From Phorcus lineatus (Eukaryota; Mollusca; Gastropoda; Trochida; Trochidae): a stretch of 64,000 nt of DNA. The translations under genes were made by a program, and so were the position numbers. The stretch spans positions 29,124,839 to 29,188,838 of the forward strand of contig OV121091.1 in assembly GCA_921293015.1 (NCBI GenBank), read 5' to 3'. This document shows, in pieces, positions 26,301-36,626 of the stretch; the first letter of the stretch is position 1; each line of letters starts with the position of its first letter. A model generated the notes under the pieces. That model made no database searches and had not been told where the DNA came from. It saw only the letters and a program-made list of their open reading frames with translations.

Positions 26301-29300
26301 GAAATATGATAATATAAGAATGATTGGAAGATGAAATGTGGAGAACAGTGTGTGAAGACTTGCTTGAGATATGCCGAGTAGTCTACCACCACCAGGAGTT
26401 CAAGGGTGTACTGCTCCGACTTTGAAAGTCCATCTGAAACATACAAAAAATAGCGATAATTTTGTAATGCCTTAATGATTTCAATTCAAATGAGCAGAAG
26501 CTATGGTGTGGAGAGAAGACTTTCTTTATCATCCTCCTTCGTTCTCGTCCCGATAAATAAAGCAAATGACAGTACCTGGAATCTGAGTTATCTGCAAGTT
26601 AAATAAAACAAGCAACTGACAGTACCCTATGACTGAGACATCCCCGAGTCAGATAAATCAACCAAAAGGCAGTACCTTGAAACTGAGTTATCCGCGAGTC
26701 AGATAAATCAATCAAGAGGCAGTACCTGGAACTGAGTTATCCGCGAGTCAGATAAATCAATCAAGAGGCAATACCTGGAACTGAGTTATCCGCGAGTCAG
26801 ATAAATCAATCAAGAGGCAGTACCTGGAAAATGAGTTATCCGCGAGTCAGATAAATCAATCAAGAGGCAGTACTTTGAAACTGAGTTATCCGCGAGTCAG
26901 ATAAATCAATCAAGAGGCAGTACCTGGAAAATGAGTTATCCGCGAGTCAGATAAATCAATCAAGAGGCAGTACCTTGAAACTGAGTTATCGGCGAGTCAG
27001 ATAAATCAATCAAGAGGCAGTACCTGGAAAATGAGTTATCCGCGAGTCAGATAAATCAATCAAGAGGCAGAACCTGGAAAATGAGTTATCCGCGAGTCAG
27101 ATAAATCAATCAAGAGGCAGTACCTGGAAATGAGTTATCCGCGAGTCAGATAAATCAATCAAGAGGCAGTACCTGGAAAATGAGTTATCCGCGAGTCAGA
27201 TAAATCAATCAAGAGGCAGTACCTGGAAAATGAGTTATCCGCGAGTCAGGTATATCAATCAAGAGGCAGTACCTGGAAATGAGTTATCCGCGAGTCAGAT
27301 AAATCAATCAAGAGGTAGTACCTGGAAAATGAGTTATCCGCGAGTCAGATAATCAATCAAGAGGCAGTACCTGGAAAACGAGTTATCCGCGAGTCAGTTA
27401 AATCAATCAAGAGGCAGTACCTGGAAATGAGTTATCCGCGAGTCAGATAAATCAATCAAGAGGCAGTACCTGGAAAATGAGTTATCCACGAGTCAGATAA
27501 ATCAACCAAGAGGCAGAACCTGGAAAATGAGTTATCCGCGAGTCAGATAAATCAATCAAGAGGCAGTACCTGGAAACAGATGTCCAGGAGTCAGATACTA
27601 TACTGACGACCAATTACATTAAATTATTTCTAACCATGAACCTTTTATTCAAAGAAAGCCCTAATAAAAAAATGACTTCGCTCTATTATCATAATATCGC
27701 TGTTAAAAAATTTAGGTTAAAAACATCATAATTTTGCCAGACCGATAGTCCGATAGGGTCTGTTACCTCAGAAATGAGGACGGAATAACCTGTAATTGTA
27801 AACAGCAATGTCTTCAGGGAGCCTTTTTTCAGGTCTAGGTTAAATGAGCAATTTCTGGAGATTTTTCAGACTGGTATGGAACCTCCTAACAGTTAAACTG
27901 TGTATGTGGATACAACTGCATTGAGAACTAACAAATTGGAATCGATACCAAACATGTTTTATCAATACTACATTCTGTATATGTATAAACAACTTAAATT
28001 TTTATATTTGTCATTTGCTGTAAGAAAAGGTACATAATGCATATGTGATCAAACAGTTTTGTTGGCCATTTTGTTGACTCTAAAATTTTTATGTTTTTCA
28101 TTTGTGACTTCTCAAAAGTCATAACTAATATATTAAGAATATCCATGAATTATATAAATGATATTCTTTTCTTATGGTCCTTCTATGTGGATTATGCTAT
28201 TTTACAAGTATAATGAAATGAACATATAACGTATAAATATCAGTTGTGTTAACTATGTTTTCGGGAGTGAAATAATACATTTACAGGTTCTTATAAAATC
28301 AGAATTTTCACTAAGTGGCTTAACATGATATATTGAATATATGCCACCATATATATTTGAAGTCATGAAGCAATATTTTGTCGTTCTCTCTAACCACAAT
28401 TAAAATTAATGAGCGTTATTTCTAAGAATTCGAATTAATTTGGGAAAAGAAAACATTAATATTCTATGTTTCCTTTCATATATTATTGAGTTTTTGGCTT
28501 AAATATACATCTTCATCGTCACTAGAATACCGATTCATTAATTCTTAATCTTTAGATATGTATATAAGGACGCAATATAAAGTGATTAATAAGAAAAAAT
28601 ATCATTAATGTGGATACCGATATAAGTGCATGGATCTTTCAGTAATTTCTATTTTAATACTAACCTGTAAGTAGAGTTTGCTCGAGAGAAACTTTTCAAC
28701 GATGGCGCTTATAATAATAACGATATAAAGATGTTTATGGATAAAAATGTACCGACTGTTTACGTTACAAGCAATCATAAAAAAAACTAAAATCGCAACA
28801 GTAGTGTTCTGACATTTCATTTCTCAGCATTGTTTACAGAGTAACTGCAATCTCCTCATTAAGTAGCAATTTGTCCTTTACATTATTCATCATCGATCGA
28901 GATATTGTAAGCAGAGAACTACTCAGAGAATGTATAGGAATGTCTTGGGGCGGCATGTTAGAGCTCTATAATTCTTGAAACATTAATCGCCCATTTTCAA
29001 AATGCCGTGTGAGTCCTATGAACGTAAACATAATTTAGAAAATTATTTGGATCATTTATAAGGAATAATGAGTGATAGTGTAATTGTTGCATGTCCTAGC
29101 AAACTGAGAGCACTGGCATTCAAATCTTCAAGGAAAACAGTCACTACGAAAGGAATCAAATGTCGTCTTGACTTGAACACCACGCCTTTTTCTCAAAGAA
29201 TGGCGTTGCTTTTGAAATAACTTTAACTTCTTGTAAACACGATGCCACAGCTTGATATCAGTTGGCCTTTTGTTTATTTTATGTTTATTAACAATATCTA

Positions 29301-32300
29301 ATATGTTTAACTACACTAGTAGATTGTGGGCGGACTTGAATAAGTCTCTAACAACAACCATAGGACATAATCATTAATAAGCATTATCATAATACTTGTA
29401 AAGTGACAACATATATTTGTGTACCTGAAAGTCTTGTTCATAGAGGTCATCAATTCAAATTCGTCTAACTTTAAATGCCCTATAAACAAGTGGAGATTAT
29501 TTATTGTGCTAATGTTTTGCTGCGTGGATAACGCAAGGAAGAATGGCATCCAAATCCTACATAAAGTCTTTTGAGAAATAAAAATTGCTTTAACAGCAAT
29601 ATTTGTTCATTGCTTTTCATTGTTCATTGCCATATAAACAATACAATTGTAAGAAAGGGTTACTTATGAAAAAGGTAATAATTTTTCTTTTCTTGTTTTG
29701 TTATTGTGTCCTAATTGGTACGTATCGTGTGAATGTTCTACCATCAATCACTAATACGAAACACCTGGAAAACAATAAACACACCCTGTAAACATGGAAT
29801 GGGTTCTATTATCTGTATGACTGATTGGCAGCAGGTGACTGCAATATTTGCTTATTGTAGTTAAACCGCCTGGGTGGCTTAATCAACAGGAACAAGTTAT
29901 CAAAACTTGGACTTTTGGGTCACACCAAACTTTTCCTTCAATCTGTGTTGGTTTTTCGACACTGTGTATGAAGGAAGAAACGTAGTCTTAGATAGAAGGA
30001 TAACTTTGACAGAAGGAAAGTACATACTGGAATTTATTTACAGTTCTCTTTTTCATGTAAATTTTAGATATTGCTATACTACAGGCCCGACAACATATAC
30101 CATTTCAAAAAATGCAGTTACAAATGAAGTAGTTCACACAATTTCATAGAGAGAGAGCGATGCTAATTTAAGAAAAAGAAAACAACCCAAAATAAACATG
30201 TAACGTACATTTCTTTCGTTCTTTGCATTTCTAAGGCTCAATAAGTTCATTTTCAGCAAAATACAAACTATTGGCCGTGTACTACCCCGTGAAGAGGAAA
30301 ACACAGACTAAGTTATTGTAAATAGAGGGCCGACCTGTAGTGAACCTATCGTGAGAGTGAGCTGCACTTGTATTTGCATGTTATCCACGTGGAGCTGTTT
30401 GTACACAACAATAGCAATGTGCTATTTGTCGAATTCAGGACGCACGGGCCCAACCTGTGGCCGTTGACACTATTCCATTAAGAGGTTATGTGCTGAACCC
30501 TAAAACGAATTATATCAGTTCCCACCCAAAAACTACGTTACATAACTGATTGACAATTGATGTCAAAATCATACCATATTTACCTTCCTATTTTTAATGT
30601 AAACCTACAAAGAATTATCAGAATTCTATCATCTAAAAAAGAACACGCAGTGACAATATGATTGAATGACTGACTATAAGTGTTTACACGATGGGTTTAC
30701 ATCGTTCACCAATGGTAGTGTTTATCGATCTGAGAAAAATCAATGTAAATGGAATAAAGAGGGATGGCTTCAAGCATGTGTTAAACGGTGATGAAATCAA
30801 CGTAACATATTCAAAACTGGAGTTGACCATAAAAATCTAAAATATTAAATGAAATGAAAAAGGAAAGATGTGTGACAAATAATTTGGCATGGATTGTTGA
30901 CATCAAACGGTCTGCTATACCGGTTGTCGGGATTTTTTCAAATGTGCTGGAACGTAGCCTCTTGCATAACTCTATCGACAGTTTTTGGTGAAGTCCAGCA
31001 AATATGATGACTGATTCTGGTAGATTGGTGACCAGATTCATGATGTTTAATCTGCCAGGTGAAAGAGTCGTTCTGTCTCACGCCGATTTGCAAAACGCTT
31101 GGTGTTTCTGGTATTATTCATAATGATAAGTTATTAAAAAAAGGTAATCGGTATGTAGATGTTACCTTAAATTGCAATATTAAAGTTAGGCTTAAGCAGA
31201 GGTAACCATTTGTACATTTGTATTTGTTATTTAATTGATATGTCCGATTTTAGTAATTATTAGGCTTTTACTATATTGATTAGTCACTAGCATGTTTATA
31301 TATCCATTTGCCAGATGTACCTTTTGACTTTATTGGTCAAACAAAGAATTTGCCTGCCTGCCTTCCTGTCTGTTTATCTGTTTATATGTCGGCAATAATT
31401 TTGTAGTGCAATTTCGTCTGATGACCGATAGCTGCTTGACCTTAACTCGGGATAACATCAAAACTGATAAAAGTCTCGCATTAAAATACTGAAAATTTGA
31501 AACTATAAGAGAAGGTTGTTATCCTTAGTTGGAGCTTGAAAATAAGTTACAGTCAGCAGCATAAGACGAATCATTTAAGAAAGGTCTGTTATGATCTTAT
31601 TCAACAAACATGATAGCACTTGTACTCGTTCTCCAATAGTTGACATGTCGTATGAAATAAATGTACTATCCCACGTTATCCTTGTGTCAAGAATTAATTT
31701 AAAAACATTTTGATATAACAATTTTAAATTCGATTTTGGCAAATAGCCGACATTCTGTACTGCTCATCACGTCCAGTATAAAAGTACTTTGCACTTCATT
31801 TGGTACTTATCGAGTTGCAAATATCTTTTCTTAAATTCAAAACCTGCACCACGTTTTAGTGGTTAGAGGCATATGGCCGTGGTTCATTAATGTCACTGTA
31901 GAAAGCACTAGACGGGAAATGTCGAGTCAACACTCCTGAACTCTTGCATGTGCAACTTATATGCTAAATCAATTCTACAGGGTGATTGTAGAGGCGTTTA
32001 TACCGAACACTAAGGTGTAAGTCAATTCTTTAATCAAAACTTTATGTTGCAAACAAAGAGCATTATGCATAGGGTAGTTAGTAGAAGTTTAATTCCAAAC
32101 TGTTTACTTTGTAGCTGGCAATGTGATAGCAATCATTTTTTAGTTTGTAAATCAATGCACTTTTTAAAAGTCATTTGTTTGTAAAAAAAAATTTATGTAA
32201 CTTCTTATTCTCTATGATGGTTATTGCTTTTCCCCTAATCACAAACCTTAATGGTTAATGTTCAAACCATTACAGCTTTTTACAATTATGTAACTAGATA

Positions 32301-34621
32301 TAGATTATAATTAAAATTAGGTATTTGGTCATTCGTGATATTCTTTTATTTTCATGTTGGATATTTCATTTCGAGTTCATAACTTTTGAGGTATACCGCT
32401 AGTGTATGTGAAGTCTAGACATTTAATGACATCTGTCATATGTCTTAACATAGCTTCACGATACGAAATAATGGTGTGAAATTTTTGATTCAATGAAAAT
32501 GAAAAAAATAATCTAACAGGATAATTTTACAATTAGGGTCGGATTCGCTTTTTATTTCCTTTATAGACTGTCCTTTTTCAAGAGGCGTTTGTTAAATCTG
32601 ATGGATGAAGATAAAGTGATAGATCACACATCCATACTTCATAACATGCGACATTTCTTACAAATACTAGGCGTCGAACTTCGATAGGTTCGTCGTAATT
32701 ATATATTATTTGTAAAATTACGATCACTATCGCCCGGAATGTCATAAACAAAGATAACGATTATATGTAAATGTCACATTATTCATATTTAAGTGATAAA
32801 TTGACACTTAAGTAACATCATAAATTAACTTCCGTTAGCGGCACACATTATCAAATAGACCCAATGCACTTATTCACTTGCGCTGTTTGAGAGGGAATCT
32901 TCAGTTCTTTTATCACTTGTACCCGTCAAACAGTTGGCACCATTACTGTATTATAAAAAAAACAAACCGACCATATGAGATTGGCTTTTTTCTGTAACAC
33001 TGAGACACTCCAGATAAAACTGAATAAGTCGTCATTGAAATGTATTTTATGTAAAAACAGATATATTCAATAAGTGACCAAGAATTCAAAGTAGTCTATC
33101 AAGGATGATTTTTTATCAAAATCTCTCTAAACTATATGATATAACTTGTTTCAGAAGTTTACATGTGCAGTCGCGGCGGTATTGCCCACTGTTTGCGAAT
33201 CAAGCAGCAGGGAATGAGGCGAGGTTGTTTTTGGGTTTGATTGAAAAGGTTAAAATGAAAAATTTATATAAAAATCATCGCATCGCTGAGCATTGATACA
33301 GGGAGAGCGTAATAACATCAAGGCTTTGGATAGTGGTGGAGCCTGCGTGATCCTATACTTGAAAAAGCGAACGACGGTAACGTGTACATTTCCTCATCAA
33401 CATTGAAGGGAATAGAATACAGCACATTTTTATTTAAGGTGACAGGGTTAAATTATAAATGAAACAATTTATGATTTTGGTTTCTGCTTTAACGTAATGA
33501 TTCCCCCAGTGGCTCATCTCAGACCTAAAAGAAATCAACTGTCTACTTTCGTTTATGAAATGCAAAGGCCTGGCTTTGAGTAAAATAAAACCATGCCTCC
33601 CACATGGTATCAAAATCAAACTCCTAATCACGAAGATTATTCAGCTTAAGAGATACTGATGCTCAAAGATCTAGGAAATACATTGGGATCTGCGCCACGC
33701 ATTTAAGTCGTGTTTCAAGGCGGTGGACAGCTACACGGAGAAGTACCTTACACCGTCAACTGGCATGTTCAACTTGTCACATCAGAGGCACACCGGTGTA
33801 CCACAACACAGTCACACAATTAAGGATATTCACAGTATCTGAACATCGTGAGCGACGACTACTGACGTATATACCGTGACTTAACGATAGTTTTATCTTG
33901 TATATGATTACCAATTAGCTAATGCTTAGTTATTTCGTTCAATAAGTGAAACCAGAATTATCTGAATTTATTTATGAAAATTATGCTTAAAACATGTTCA
34001 TGTGCATATTGATTATTTGAGTTGGATCGTTATCATTTCAACATATCAAAATAAAGTTTATTTCTTTTCAAAACCATTAAGTGTTTTTAAAGTACAATGA
34101 TACAAAGTATAAATGGACAAGTGTTGACAATTATTGCATGAATCTTACAATTTATTCGAGGCGTTGAAACTAATATAAAACTATAAGATACAAAAATGAT
34201 AATATTTCATAAATATTCTGTAATGTATTCTTGTGTTCAATGAATCTTAGAACACGTATTAATGAATTACCAAAATACTTGTATCAATCCTTATATAAAG
34301 ATAGATTATTAAAGTGTCAAACAAACATCAAAACTTACGCAAAAAATCTATTACCAAAAAATCCGTTACAGCACCGACGTAATAATTATGTCTTCATGTG
34401 CTCATAATCGACACTGCACTTAAACACTTGCATGAAAGAGCTTCTTAAATACATAAAACTGTCACATAAGGCCTCATACAATATCTACATGAAAACTGAC
34501 ACTAGTAACTGTGAAAACAGGAGAAAAAACGTCGATACTCACTGTTGAATAAAAAGTTCTGTTGGGGTGCGACAAGGCTGTATGATCCGGACAATGTTAT
34601 TAATACTAACCCCCATAACAT
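2231..34621 (-). CDS. Secreted ADAM-family zinc metalloprotease, mig-17-like, with PLAC-like module array (19 exons placed, model incomplete)
   Basis: Probably cleaves extracellular-matrix or cell-surface proteins after secretion. Exons in transcript order: 34543-34621, 29425-29479 (tentative), 26364-26433, 24943-25036, 24517-24594, 16278-16405, 10325-10430, 9633-9797, 9009-9141, 8655-8783, 7897-7948, 7427-7576, 6691-6813, 6010-6132, 5632-5754, 4636-4758, 4123-4242, 3732-3851, 2231-2319. Exon 1 starts at ATG 34621 and encodes a hydrophobic signal peptide (MLWGLVLITLSGSYS). The catalytic domain starts near YTLELLVVVDYSAYLK and includes FDHAML and the zinc site HEIGHSLGAKHD, split over two exons. 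Splice phases agree at almost every junction. They disagree between 16278-16405 (ends phase 2) and 10325-10430 (starts phase 1), so at least one short exon is missing there. Prodomain sequence is also missing between 26434 and 29424. No thrombospondin repeat is seen, which favours mig-17-like over ADAMTS. Family assignment is firm; the complete model is not. Confidence 0.85.
3732..7576 (-). CDS. Seven six-cysteine PLAC-like modules, one per exon
   Basis: The exons are 7427-7576 (150 nt, divergent), 6691-6813, 6010-6132, 5632-5754, 4636-4758 (123 nt each), 4123-4242 and 3732-3851 (120 nt each). All are phase 1-1. The six regular copies share C-x-[YF]-G-D-[RK], usually W-C, then C-[YH]-x-N-x3-CC-x-[TS]-C. 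This is the six-cysteine spacing of PLAC domains, which are normally single at the C-terminus. The copy at 4123-4242 lacks the Trp. The copy at 3732-3851 has CH instead of CY. Symmetric exon phase lets modules be duplicated or skipped without changing frame. The PLAC name rests on cysteine spacing alone. Confidence 0.8.
4976..5095. mobile_element. Short MITE with degenerate CAGTGGCGGAT-type ends
   Basis: The left end reads CAGTCGCGGATTTAG and the right end CTGATCCGCCATTCG, an imperfect inverted pair about 120 bp apart. Inside is a C-rich AACCCCCTCCCTC tract. A related right end (GAATCCGCCACTG) occurs at 39738-39750 beside G- and C-rich tracts. It lies in an intron of the metalloprotease. The ends are diverged, so it is an old copy. 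Confidence 0.5.
7897..9141 (-). CDS. Disintegrin-like Cys-rich region of the metalloprotease (3 exons)
   Basis: Exons 9009-9141, 8655-8783 and 7897-7948 join in frame. They carry CLLVNNHENEG, YTPDDQCALI and SYFCR, then DFYSNPEDYSQICSNIWC, DGYVCGDRK and VCVKGRCIVQDHA. The pattern Q-C-x-L, I-C-x3-W-C and G-x2-C-x3-x-C-V-x-G-x-C-V/I is the one found C-terminal to the catalytic domain in mig-17 and ADAMTS proteins. This region usually controls substrate recognition. Donor 8654 (GTGTGT) is favoured because it keeps frame into VCVKGRC; reading through would only add non-homologous residues. Confidence 0.8.
9633..10430 (-). CDS. Zinc-binding active-site exons of the metalloprotease
   Basis: Exon 10325-10430 ends in VQITAHEIGH plus two bases. 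Exon 9633-9797 supplies the third base of Ser and continues LGAKHDGQENSCNP. Together they give HExxHxxGxxHD, the metzincin zinc-ligand and catalytic-glutamate signature. The preceding stretch (AYLETMCTRRSVSVVEND) matches the strand before the active-site helix in ADAM and ADAMTS proteins. After the motif, FLMASVI sits where the Met-turn is expected. All key residues are present, so the protease should be active. Confidence 0.9.
10431..16277. other. 5.8-kb intron region of the metalloprotease
   Basis: Non-coding apart from one short exon that must exist, because the flanking exons have incompatible phases. I could not identify that exon. The interval holds a TTAA-flanked MITE (14301-14771) and, near 15340-15400, a GGACGACGGAC-type repeat fragment related to the one near 19880. 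The remainder is AT-rich without recognisable features. Confidence 0.5.
14301..14771. mobile_element. 471-bp MITE with 15-bp perfect TIRs and TTAA target duplication
   Basis: The left end AGAGCCACTCCGTGA (14301-14315) is the exact reverse complement of the right end (14757-14771). TTAA flanks both sides (14297-14300 and 14772-14775). TTAA duplication is characteristic of piggyBac and Kolobok transposons, so this is a non-autonomous member. The internal stretch GAAAACCGGACAGTGGCGCG at 14456 has relatives at 47446 and 40885. No open reading frame is present. Confidence 0.75.
16531..16655. repeat. Imperfect hairpin element, close to two CRE octamers
   Basis: The arms start AGAATACTAAA and end TTTAGTATTCT. 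The inner arms are GTATCAAACGAG and CGAGTTTGATAC around a 5-nt loop. About 105 bp downstream are two exact TGACGTCA octamers at 16761-16768 and 16785-16792. The same arrangement recurs at 25866-26120. Confidence 0.6.
21080..21600 (+). pseudogene. Degenerate Tc1/mariner transposase fragment
   Basis: Conceptual translation gives an N-terminal piece (LTAAERERVIEM, then a stop) and, after an internal deletion, a C-terminal piece. The latter contains NRQNIQVLPWPSRSPDLSPI followed by EHLRDHLGRRL. The LPWPxxSPDLxPIEHLWD stretch is the hallmark around the second catalytic Asp of Tc1-type DDE transposases; here the Trp has become Arg. The helix-turn-helix middle and first Asp region are mostly gone, with several stops. 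This is a dead copy in an intron of the minus-strand protease. Confidence 0.8.
22261..24280. repeat. 27-bp minisatellite, about 70 copies
   Basis: The unit is close to GACGGTGACACAGTGTCATC followed by ACTTCAT (27 bp). Variants have GTCAGTCACACAGT, GACAATGATACAGT or GGCAGTGATACAGT. Since 27 is nine codons, several frames stay open: 583 and 520 codons on plus and shorter frames on minus. These are repeats of SSLHDGDTV-like and QYHHFMTVT-like peptides. I regard them as by-products. The array has higher-order duplication: TTCAAGTCAG recurs at 22991 and 23504 (513 bp, 19 units) and CACAGTGCCA at 23139 and 23841 (702 bp, 26 units). Array edges are more diverged than the middle. Confidence 0.95.
24517..26433 (-). 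CDS. Catalytic-domain N-terminal half of the metalloprotease (3 exons)
   Basis: Exons 26364-26433, 24943-25036 and 24517-24594 encode the first beta strand and first helices of the M12B fold. Visible stretches are YTLELLVVVDYSAYLK, then WYHKMIGDTHAIRKKHAL, then a piece ending VEPVDIQVVS. The junction between the first two keeps frame only if the donor at 26363-26358 is GCAAGT, a GC-AG intron. The other two junctions use GTAAGT and GTAAGA donors. Confidence 0.8.
25329..25753 (+). mobile_element. tRNA-derived SINE carrying an internal minisatellite insertion
   Basis: The head has RNA polymerase III promoter elements: box A TGGTGTAGTGG at 25341 and box B GGGTTCGAATCCC at 25382. The body contains CAGCTGAACAAATGGGTACC, a core seen in marine invertebrate SINEs. 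Three tandem copies of GGGTACCTGAACAA (25502-25543) follow. The tail is an ATTACT-type simple repeat ending near 25753. Between two GGCGCTT heptamers (25545-25551 and 25627-25633) sit about 2.5 units of the 27-bp minisatellite. The tRNA acceptor stem does not pair, so this is not a functional tRNA. Confidence 0.8.
25981..26120. repeat. 140-bp hairpin element near paired CRE octamers
   Basis: Two arms of about 69 bp, starting ATTATTACCCGAGGAAGTGT and ending in its complement, differ at only a few positions. The apex is CTCGCTCTCGCTCGGG. TGACGTCA occurs at 25866-25873 and 25889-25896, roughly 90-110 bp to the left. Confidence 0.85.
26434..29424. other. Intron region of the metalloprotease with unplaced prodomain sequence
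   Basis: Splice phases of 29425-29479 (ends phase 2) and 26364-26433 (starts phase 1) are incompatible, so one or more prodomain exons belong here. Weak candidates on minus are 28665-28708 (GCC ATC GTT GAA AAG..., GTTAGT donor) and a short piece at 27765-27792 with a CAG acceptor and GTAACA donor. Neither is convincing. Confidence 0.35.
26556..27593. repeat. Minisatellite with about 50-bp unit, about 20 copies
   Basis: Tandem units read TGAGTTATCCGCGAGTCAGA then TAAATCAATCAAGAGGCAGT, joined by ACCTGGAAA(A). Unit length varies by one or two bases through the A-run, so no frame stays open. Copies at both edges are diverged and central copies nearly identical, indicating recent expansion. It lies in the intron upstream of catalytic exon 26364-26433. 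Confidence 0.95.
29425..29479 (-). CDS. Tentative prodomain exon of the metalloprotease
   Basis: A 55-nt open segment encodes HLKLDEFELMTSMNKTF. It is bounded by an AG acceptor and a GTACAC donor. Its start phase matches exon 1. The H-x-K-L-x3-E-L pattern resembles the first conserved stretch of ADAM/mig-17 prodomains. It is short and its polypyrimidine tract is weak, so it could be chance. Confidence 0.4.
29480..34542. other. 5-kb intron between tentative exon 2 and signal-peptide exon
   Basis: AT-rich. Open frames such as 30811-31041 (minus) and 33434-33631 (minus) have no recognisable domain or splice context. At 33790-33830 on minus, LCCGT-like coding similarity to the PLAC-like modules suggests a decayed exon copy. 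Nothing else is recognised. Confidence 0.4.
34543..34621 (-). CDS. Exon 1 of the metalloprotease: signal peptide
   Basis: ATG at 34619-34621 opens a 26-codon segment. It has a hydrophobic core (LWGLVLITL) followed by small residues, typical of a secretory signal. The exon closes with a GTGAGTA donor in phase 1. The next candidate exon (29425-29479) starts in the matching phase. Confidence 0.7.
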
Positions 34622-36598
34622 TTTAGTGACGAGTGCCTGCCGATGTTATAACCAAGACGTGACGCAGTCTGCGTGACTGCTATCTCCTACAGTGACCCAG
34701 ATTGTTATGTCGAGGGCTCCAGGCATGGTTTGCTGTAGTCTTTCGATGGTGAGCGTTTATTCACGAACGACAGTTGGCAGAGTTCGGAAATATCCCGACT
34801 TATGCACTGACAAATAAACCTCGTTTGAGATGTGTAAAATAGAAACAATCAGTAATCTATGCTTTTGTATTGTTAATCACGTTCTATAAAAGTAAAGTTT
34901 CGTACTCAACGGCAAGCTGTTTTAATAAGAAAATATATAAAGGAAGTAAACAGTAGACTGAAACAAGTAAATAGTGATGTTTATCAAATTTGGTTATAAA
35001 ATTCAACTATAGTTTACCTACGTGAATACGTGATAAGATAAAGTGCATCACAATACATCATTTGCAATATAGGGGCGTCACATGTACCTAGTATAAGTTT
35101 CCATATATTCGAAGAGAAGCTGAGTCTTGTCAGGCAATATCATGAGAAGTTCAAATAGTCTTTAACAATCTATTTTTTGTTTTGCAAATGTATTATTCCA
35201 CTGCCAGAATGTAAAAAGGGTAGAAATAGATATATACAGTTATGCATACTCCGTCGATTATAAAGGCACGAAAAAAATTCCAAATAATTGCGACACATCA
35301 ATATTCATTTGCGACCCTATATGACTATCAAATCAAGTACGTTATTTTCAATTGTCACAAAGTTAACATATATTTAACAGCAATATTTATTGCAATAAAA
35401 TTCAGAATTATTCATAACAAAGATGTCCAAGTTAGTGTTAACAAATTTTGAAAGATAAGCCCGTGTATGTTTTAGTTTAGTTCATCGAGTTATTATAAAA
35501 TATCAATATAGTCATCTTTAACTAATTGCCGATTCTTTTAAAGTTTTGAAAGATAAAAACAGTCCCAAAAGACGGAGAAAGAGTTGTTCAAGGATATTTC
35601 AGTTTTGTCGAAATATGACCCCCCACATTACTGACATTCTTTAGAATCAAAAGTCATAAATATTGTATAATCTATGTCATCATTCATACCTTTGAAGGTA
35701 AATCATGAAGGTGATATGGGTGCAGTATTGTATACATATTTACTTTTCGCAAAGCTAGTCATCTCTCAGGACAAATAACTGAAAGTGATATAATTGCGAA
35801 ATGCTCATCTAGAACTCGGAAAATTAAAATTTTCGACCATTTTCCGAATGTCGAGCCGCCTACATATCCCAATCAATGTGTTGTAGGTTACTAAACATTT
35901 CCCCCTATCTCGGTTTATGGGTAACACATTCCAAAAAAAGAAGCTATATTTCGTGAAACAATCCTTATACAGCTCAACGTAATGCTTTAGTAGACCTGAC
36001 CAATCCAAAATGCTCTCTGGAAACAGATACGTTGAAGAAACGTTTCGTCTTTGAGTGTAGTATTCGTCGAGTACGCTTTTTAATCGTGAAAAGAATAAAC
36101 CATAAACATGTTGATAAAATAAAACACCAAAACATACAGAAATACTATGAAAGGGTTCTTTTTAAATAAATATAAGTTCTATTCGATGTATAAATGCTAA
36201 TGGAATTAGCCCTTGTTCAATCAAAGACTGAGATGATATAAACTATATTGTCCCAGAGAGAAGGAAAAGATTGTAGTTTTATTCCACTTGTTCTTAGGAA
36301 AATAGAAAGTTTTAAATAGTTTGAACGTATAGATGGTACATGAAAATTCAAATATGGCCGTAAAGTAGCGCCTATCATGAATGCTCGAAGTTATTTGTCA
36401 TGCCAATGAGATCAACGGGGAACATGACGGCATCAATAAAGAGCCTTGCGAAAATTATTAATCTGAGTAACGTAGTCCAGCAATATTAGCTTTTATTGTA
36501 ATGAGACTGGGACAAATGAAAATGGGTTTACATCCGCCATGACTGTGTTTAAGTGAAATACATATAAGTTCTTTTCGTGTGTTTAGTCTCCGCCCCCT

Positions 36599-36626
36599 CC
36601 CCCCCCCCCCCCCCCCCCCCCCCCCC
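36599..36626. repeat. Poly-C tract, 28 bases
   Basis: An uninterrupted run of C preceded by CTCCGCCCCCT. Such runs can form G-quadruplex on the other strand and are prone to length error in assembly. Confidence 0.9.

Noticed and set aside
26556..27593. Considered as a CRISPR-like array because of regular repeats
   Set aside because: Units are directly tandem with no unique spacers, in a eukaryotic intron; it is a minisatellite.
35805..36008. Minus-strand frame with FFFWNVLP, faintly like a retrotransposon C-terminus
   Set aside because: Only a few residues agree, and there is no further homology or element end nearby.
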